64,000 nt of DNA from Lumbricus rubellus (Eukaryota; Annelida; Clitellata; Crassiclitellata; Lumbricidae): NCBI GenBank assembly GCA_945859605.1, contig OX243828.1, positions 24,790,109 to 24,854,108 on the forward strand. The letters run 5' to 3'. Position 1 is the first letter of the stretch; each line of letters starts with the position of its first letter. Of this stretch, positions 59,262 through 64,000 are shown piece after piece. Under the pieces are notes generated by a model, which did not search any database, was not told where the DNA came from, and worked only from the letters and a program-made list of their open reading frames with translations. Made by a program: the position numbers and the translations under genes.

Positions 59262-59490
59262 TGCAGCAGAGTGGTTTGAGTGTTCGTCCTGTTACAAGGA
59301 GAGTAGGGGTTCGAGTGTCCGGTCAGGCTGGTCATCATTGCAGCAGTATAAGATTATAAGAAGGGACATTATTAGCAAGCCCTCAGAGATTCAAAATCTC
59401 GGGCTAGCACGGTCCGTCCACGGGGACCTAAATGGCGTGGCGACACTAATCATCTTCGATATGGCAATGTCAATAAACATGTAACAACTC
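59262..59490 (+). mobile_element. tRNA-derived SINE (family 2)
   Basis: A tRNA-like head (AGAGTGGTTTGAGTG, then GGGGTTCGAGTGTCCGG) leads to CAGAGATTCAAAATCTCGGG. The tail is GGCGACACTAATCATCTTCG plus ATATGGCAATGTC. One stem base pair is lost relative to 58108-58140. Confidence 0.75.
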
Positions 59491-59599
59491 GCAAGCCCTC
59501 CATTCTCAATTGCTCATTGCAATCGCTGTTCTGTGAACTCTGGATAGATGATGTCTGGCAGACAATGGCATGCAGCCATTCAGAAGCAGTGACCACGGC

Positions 59600-59820
59600 G
59601 TTTATATTAAGCTCTCTGCCTCTGTCTGTCTGTCTCTGTCTGTCTGTCTCTGTGTCTCTCTGCATCTGTCTGTCTGTCTATCTCTGTGTCTCTGTCTGTC
59701 TCTGTCTCTGCATGTCTGTTTGTCCCTGTCTCTCTCTGTTTGTCTATGTATGTGTCTGTCTGTCTATCTTTCTTTCTGTCTGTCTGTCTCTCTCTCGGCC
59801 TTTTTTGTCTCTCTACACTG
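59600..59820. repeat. (CTGT)n / (CTCTGT)n tract
   Basis: About 200 bases of CTGT and CTCTGT repeats. Confidence 0.92.
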
Positions 59821-59877
59821 TCTACAGTCTTCGGATGTATAATAGATGCTTCTTAATTGTATCATTGTATGTTGCAA

Positions 59878-59968
59878 TAAACTCCGATACCCGCGCTGTA
59901 TTCGGGAGCACCTCTGAGTAGGCAGATTGATGGGGCGCTATAGCAAATGCAATAAATAAATAACTAAT
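59878..59968 (+). mobile_element. Family 1 SINE 3' fragment
   Basis: It contains AAACTCCGATACCCGCGCTG, GGGAGCACCTCTGAGTAGGC and GGGGCGCTATAGCAAATGC, then AATAAATAAATAA. Only the body end and tail remain. Confidence 0.78.
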
Positions 59969-59984
59969 CGTGTAATCTCAAAAT

Positions 59985-60070
59985 GTCTAAAGCGCCCTAT
60001 ATAAAGCCAAGCGTAGGGCGCCAGCTTATTCACAAGCGCCGACCAGCTTATTCACGAGCGCCGGTGAAAA
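59985..60070. repeat. Dispersed repeat shared with 48350-48430
   Basis: TCTAAAGCGC and CCAGCTTATTCACGAGCG are common to both. Here the CCAGCTTATTCAC motif is duplicated in tandem. It could be a different LINE tail. The sequence from 60071 to 60559 is unique with no gene. Confidence 0.6.
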
Positions 60071-60559
60071 ATATCTAAATGGTATTAGCCGACGCTTCCT
60101 TGGCTGTGTATATACAGACAGACATCACTATGGCTGCATGTGGCTTATAAGGTAAACCAGTGGAATGACTGTGGTGAAAGGCCGCGATAAACAATAACAT
60201 GCAGGCACAAGGCACTATTTATGGTCTGACTGTACAAAGAAGAATAGCCCAAGAATAACCCAGCATGCAACCTGGCTCTGGTGCGCATATTAGACTAAAT
60301 GCTCTAAAGTCTACAGACCATGAGATATATATGCAGCCTGAGAATCGCATAGAAAAAAAACTGAGGGATTTTATTTATAATGTAGAGTTTTGGTGTGCAG
60401 TGAAGACTTTATGGGGTAATAAGAAAGACTTGGTTTAACCCCTCAACCCTTGGCAAGTACACCCTGCAGGCTATAGGCATGCATTCTATAGCCTCCATGA
60501 AACACAGTTTTCGAAAGCTTTCATTAATTCACAGTATATAGGGTCTACATTTTTCCCCC

Positions 60560-60784
60560 TCGCTTTGCAATAGCTCCCCATGAAGCCATAGGAGGCGCTC
60601 CGACTAAACAGCGCGGACACTGCATCGGAGTTTCCACCTGAGGCGCACGAGCAATTGCGTGTGAGTGCTTGCTCAGAGTTCCTATATATACGCGGCGTCT
60701 TGTGGTGGATTCGAACATGGAACAATCCGGCTCCAAGGCACCGAACCCATGTGCACCACTAAATACACCATGGCACTGCGCCCC
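60560..60784 (-). mobile_element. tRNA-derived SINE (family 1), diverged
   Basis: On the minus strand the head is GGGGCGCAGTGCCATGGTG and the body shows CTCCGATGCAGTGTCCGCGC and GGAGCGCCTCC. The B box is altered (GTTCGAATCCACC, preceded by CAT). It is older than the other copies. Confidence 0.75.
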
Positions 60785-60974
60785 AATGCGTTGCAGACAT
60801 GTATTCAGTATTATTTGATTACTTCAATGGTTTACATTTAAAATCTTTAACTTTCTAAACTCTTAAATGCAACTCGCAGCATTTGCAGCACACCAACTCA
60901 TTCATTAGAGCGCGAATAAAACTTTACTATATATTCTGCATTTTTCATGCGCAAATATCTTATTACCAATTTTT

Positions 60975-61195
60975 GTATGTATGTATGTATGTATGTATGT
61001 ATGTATGTATGTATGTATGTATGTATGTATGTATGTATGTATGTATGTATGTATGTATGTATGTATGCATGCATGCATGCATGCATGTAAGTATGTATGT
61101 ATGTATGTATGTATGTATGTATGTATGTATGTATGTATGTATGTATGTATGTATGTATGTATGTGTGTGTGTGTGTGTATGTATGCATGCATGCG
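60975..61195. repeat. (GTAT)n / (GCAT)n array
   Basis: About 200 bases of GTAT are broken once by GCAT units (61065-61088), and the array ends in GT and GCAT. Confidence 0.97.
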
Positions 61196-61424
61196 ACAGA
61201 AGTCGACCTTTCCGCTGCTGTTAAAAGCGTCGCATATACAATTATACATGTATTAATTATACCATGATTGCTCTCTAAGCATTTATCAACAGTCTTCTCG
61301 AGTGCAGCTTGTCTAAAGTCTCGTCAGCCCCTTTTCCAACCGTACTGCGCATTTAATTAACTGGAAACAAAATAATACAGTCTGAAGGTTAAATTTCGAG
61401 AATTAAAGAGGATGATGCCCTTAC

Positions 61425-61515
61425 CTGACGGACTGCTCCAGGCGAGGACAAGGAAGACCAAAGCGGAAGTCCAGAAGAACCGCATCGAGCACCAAGCGAC
61501 CGTCATCTTCGCCAT
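61425..61515 (-). CDS. First coding exon of a secreted or membrane protein (signal peptide)
   Basis: Minus-strand reading from the ATG at 61515 gives 30 codons plus one base. They run MAKMTVAWCSMRFFWTSALV and then FLVLAWSSPS. This has a short basic start, a hydrophobic core of about 15 residues (FFWTSALVFLVLAW) and a small polar end. That is the layout of a eukaryotic secretory signal peptide. The exon ends in TCAG|GTAAGG, an excellent 5' splice site, with intron phase 1. An in-frame TTG lies upstream at 61551, and the stretch beyond it (61560-62060) is CpG-rich and may be the 5' UTR or promoter. The following exons must lie at lower coordinates on the minus strand. I did not find them among the repeats, so the protein's identity is unknown. 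Confidence 0.6.
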
Positions 61516-61559
61516 CAGAAGAAAAACGAGCTCTCTATTCCTCCACGTCAAGACACCCG

Positions 61560-62110
61560 TTCTCGCTCACTAACTCTCTTCTCTCTCGCCCACCTCTCCG
61601 CAGGTACAACAATAATATACTCCCAAGTCAAAGGTTAGTTACACAGCGTAACCGGATCGCCGGGCCCTATTAAAGGTGCGCTATTATCATGTGAGAACTA
61701 AACTACGACGTCGTCGTCGGCGAGCCGCAACAGTACGAACGTTTCGACGAGCAGCACACACTACCGCCAGCGCCGTAGTCGTCTATAAAGCGTAGCGACG
61801 GAGGCCGGGAGGGAGTCGGCGAGCGGCGTCGGCGAGCGGCGGCAGTGATGGGCGGATGAGTGTCGCCGACTGTCCGTCCATCTGAGGCCGATCGTCGGCG
61901 GAGTAGTCGCTGCTGATGCACCGTGAGGCCCCGTGTCGGCACCACTTGCTTTACGTGTGCATTACGCGTACTTTTCATTTGCGCTCGCCGATACATCAAC
62001 CTGGCGCCGACCCTTCTAGCGGCGCGCAACAGAACCGACTGTCCGTCATTCAATTATCGCCCCCCTCTCCCCTACCGCTATATTTCAGCGGCGCTCATAA
62101 ACCAGGCGCA
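61560..62110. promoter_or_regulatory. CpG-rich region upstream of the signal-peptide exon
   Basis: CG dinucleotides are far denser here than in most of the window (for example 61703-61870). The location just 5' of a minus-strand first coding exon suggests a promoter or 5' UTR. No TATA box or start site can be fixed by eye. Open frames on both strands look like by-products of the composition. Confidence 0.4.
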
Positions 62111-62134
62111 TATATACATTATACGTCTATATAC

Positions 62135-62141
62135 GCCAGCA

Positions 62142-62182
<41 letters not shown>

Positions 62183-62540
62183 CGTCTAAGCCCTATGTGT
62201 GTATATATTTATATATTATAGTCTAAGCGGCGTTCAGTCGACGGACGGCCGAAAAGAGCGGACTGGCGCTCACGCACGCACACGCAGACGAAGGCAGACG
62301 AAGACAGACAAAGACAGACACAGCCAGACGAAGACAGAGGAAGGCAGACAGAGCCAGACGGCAGGTCCGGCGGCGCGCGAAGACTGATACAGACAGACGA
62401 GAGCCGCTCGCCGCCGCCGCTTTAACTGTTCAACAGACCCGTCAGTGGATATATATATATAGATATATACATATACATACACATATATACATATATATAC
62501 ATATATATAGTCACACATGTATATATATATGTACATATAT
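62135..62540. repeat. (TA)n and (ATAC)n tracts with GACGAAGACAGA repeat
   Basis: TA tracts lie at 62144-62177 and 62449-62530. Between them 62280-62400 holds CAGACGAAGACAGA-like purine repeats. Confidence 0.8.
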
Positions 62541-62544
62541 ATAG

Positions 62545-62884
62545 TTTTACTGCGTGTTTGGATATGCTTCAGCCGTCATGCTCGGAATTTCAGCGCCGAC
62601 GCCACCGCTACAACACGCGGACAGCAACTACCCGCGATCGCCGCCACCGCCGCCGCCGCCACCGGCCACTTCACGAGCAGTTGTCTAGTTATCCGGGTTC
62701 TGGCGGCAGCAGCCCAGGCCCCACCGGTAGGGGGTGCGTTGGTTGGTGGGTCGCTAGGGGTGGTCTCTCTACCCGCAGACGCCGCTGCCATTGGCCGGCG
62801 CCGCGCTCAAGGGTTCGCGCGAGGACCCGCCCCCGGCGACTTTTGTTATTCTTCGGGCCGTCATAACAAGGACTCGCGACGTCA
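62545..62884. other. GC-rich, CpG-rich DNA
   Basis: The segment includes a short (GCC)n run (62637-62660) and ends before a GA tract. Frames on both strands are open because of the composition. No gene is assigned, and a second promoter or first exon is possible. Confidence 0.4.
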
Positions 62885-63232
62885 TAATAGAGAGAGAGAG
62901 AGACGGAGGTCGGCGACGGAGAGGGTGAGGGTAGTGGCGGAGAGGAAGAGAGGGTAGTGGCGGAGAATGAGAGGGTGGCGGCGGAGAGGGAGAAGGGGTA
63001 GTGGCGGAGAGGGAGTGGGAGAGAGGGTGGCGGCGGAGAGGGAGAGGTAGAGAGGGTGGCGGCGAAGAGAAGAGGGGTGGCGGAGAGGGAGAGGGTGGCG
63101 GCGGAGAGTTGAGGGTGGTGGCGGCGGAGAAGGAGAGGGGTGGCGGAGAGGGAGAGGGTGGTGGCGGCGGAGAGTTGAGGGTGGTGGCAGAGAGGGTCGT
63201 GGCGGAGAGGGAGAGGGTGGTGGTGGCGGCGG
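62885..63232. repeat. Purine-rich (GGA/GGC)n tract
   Basis: GTGGCGGAGAGGGAGAGGGT-type units of 20-40 bases repeat irregularly on the plus strand. They are G-rich enough for G-quadruplexes. Confidence 0.85.
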
Positions 63233-63390
63233 CGCTTCAGACGAAGTGGCTTCGGACGTTGAAGAGGACGGCGACGTTGTGCCGGGTCTCGGCCCTTTCA
63301 TCCACTCTGAGAATGAAGAGCGGGAAGAAGCAGACGAAGACGTACGTTGCCGCCAACGCCGCCGCGATGAAGACCAATGCAGCACGTGTG
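63233..63390 (+). other. Possible acidic coding stretch
   Basis: In one plus frame the bases after the GGC run read ASDEVASDVEEDGDVVPGLG and then PFIHSENEEREEADEDV, followed by a Cys/Arg-rich end. The composition looks protein-like and the base pattern is not a simple repeat. There is no start codon or clear acceptor, and the antisense frame (Ser/Pro-rich) is also open. Treat it as unproven. Confidence 0.25.
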
Positions 63391-63437
63391 TAGTCTACCT
63401 GTCGCTCATAAAACGAAGACCGACTGACGTACGTATA

Positions 63438-63656
63438 CGTCTCTGTCTGTCTGTGTCTGTCTGTCTCTGTCTCTCCCTCTCTCTGTCTGTCTGTCTCTGT
63501 CTTCTCCCTTTATCTGTCTGTCTGTCTGTCTTTCTCTCTGTCTGTCTTTCTGTCCGTCTGTCTCTGTCTGTGTCTGTCTGTCTGTCTGTATCTCTGTCTG
63601 CCTCTCTCTCTCACTGTCTGTCTCTCTGTATGTCTGTTTCTGTCTCTGTATCTCTT

Positions 63657-63689
<33 letters not shown>

Positions 63690-63740
63690 GTCTCTCACTG
63701 TCTGTCTGTCTGTCTCTTTCTCTCTGTCTCTCTCGGCAAT
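63438..63740. repeat. (CTGT)n / (CTCTGT)n tract
   Basis: Typical CTGT repeat with CTCT and TTTC variants. Confidence 0.93.
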
Positions 63741-64000
63741 GGCGCCGCGGCCATTTCATCGCCCGGCTGCACGCATTCACGACGGGAAGCAGCAGCTGAT
63801 GCCTTGCTGCTGCTGCTGCTGCATGCGATGGATGGCGTCTTCCATACAGAGAGAGATGCCGAGTGCCGACGAATCACCAATGCCACCGCCATTGATGCAA
63901 CGCAGCAGACGCCTCCGTTCGTCCGTCCGTCTGCTGTGGCAATTATTGGGCATGGCGCCATGCACGCTGAAAGAGACGTCGTTGACATCTATTTATATAG
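63741..64000. other. CpG-richer unique DNA with a short (CTG)n
   Basis: A CTG run (63804-63821) lies within unique sequence up to the window edge. Frames on the minus strand are open but carry no recognisable motif. Confidence 0.45.

Noticed and set aside
61703..62053. Arg-rich 116-codon frame on the minus strand in the CpG-rich region
   Set aside because: CpG-rich DNA leaves frames open on both strands. The peptide has no domain and lies where the 5' UTR or promoter of the signal-peptide exon would be.

Overview
This is a stretch of nuclear genome from an animal, most likely a marine invertebrate. It carries non-LTR retrotransposon ORFs, tRNA-derived SINEs, hAT-like and Tc1/mariner-like non-autonomous DNA elements, splice-site-bearing candidate exons and a very high load of simple repeats. 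There are no bacterial-style operons. The species cannot be named from the sequence alone.

Layout. Positions 1-7597 and about 15031-21627 are two direct copies of one segment, offset by about 15.0 kb (copies A and B). A nearly intact LINE (7598-10978) sits exactly where A stops matching B. A 200-base assembly gap follows, then (ATC)n, a hAT-like MITE, a 36-bp minisatellite, a LINE remnant, (GACA)n and an AT-rich satellite that leads into copy B. From 21.6 to 27 kb lie a mariner-like MITE, twin palindromes and long GGAA, TTCC, ATTC and GGAT arrays. The calmest stretch is 27-34 kb, where a possible multi-exon non-coding transcript with a TOP-like start and AATAAA signals may lie (29318-33500). 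From 34 to 48 kb lie microsatellites, a 3.05-kb hAT-like element with other insertions inside it, SINEs and MITEs. From 48.9 to 51.2 kb there is a second LINE RT ORF followed by an opposing LINE remnant. From 52.8 to 60.8 kb there is a dense graveyard of hAT-like, mariner-like, SINE and LINE copies, including a MITE in a MITE in a LINE. From 61.4 to 64 kb the DNA is CpG-rich and holds one convincing host coding exon, a signal-peptide exon on the minus strand.

How the parts relate. Two SINE groups and the LINE remnants end in conserved short hairpins, as expected if LINE enzymes mobilise SINEs by 3' tail recognition. Comparing copies A and B acts as an internal clock. A tRNA-SINE is shared by both, so it predates the duplication. 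The LINE, a MITE fragment and a 1.5-kb CT array are only in A. The copies also differ by tiny insertions in which a TA becomes TAGGCCTA, TAGCCTA or TAGGCCCTA. This is the most unusual signal in the window and may represent footprints of a TA-targeting transposon.
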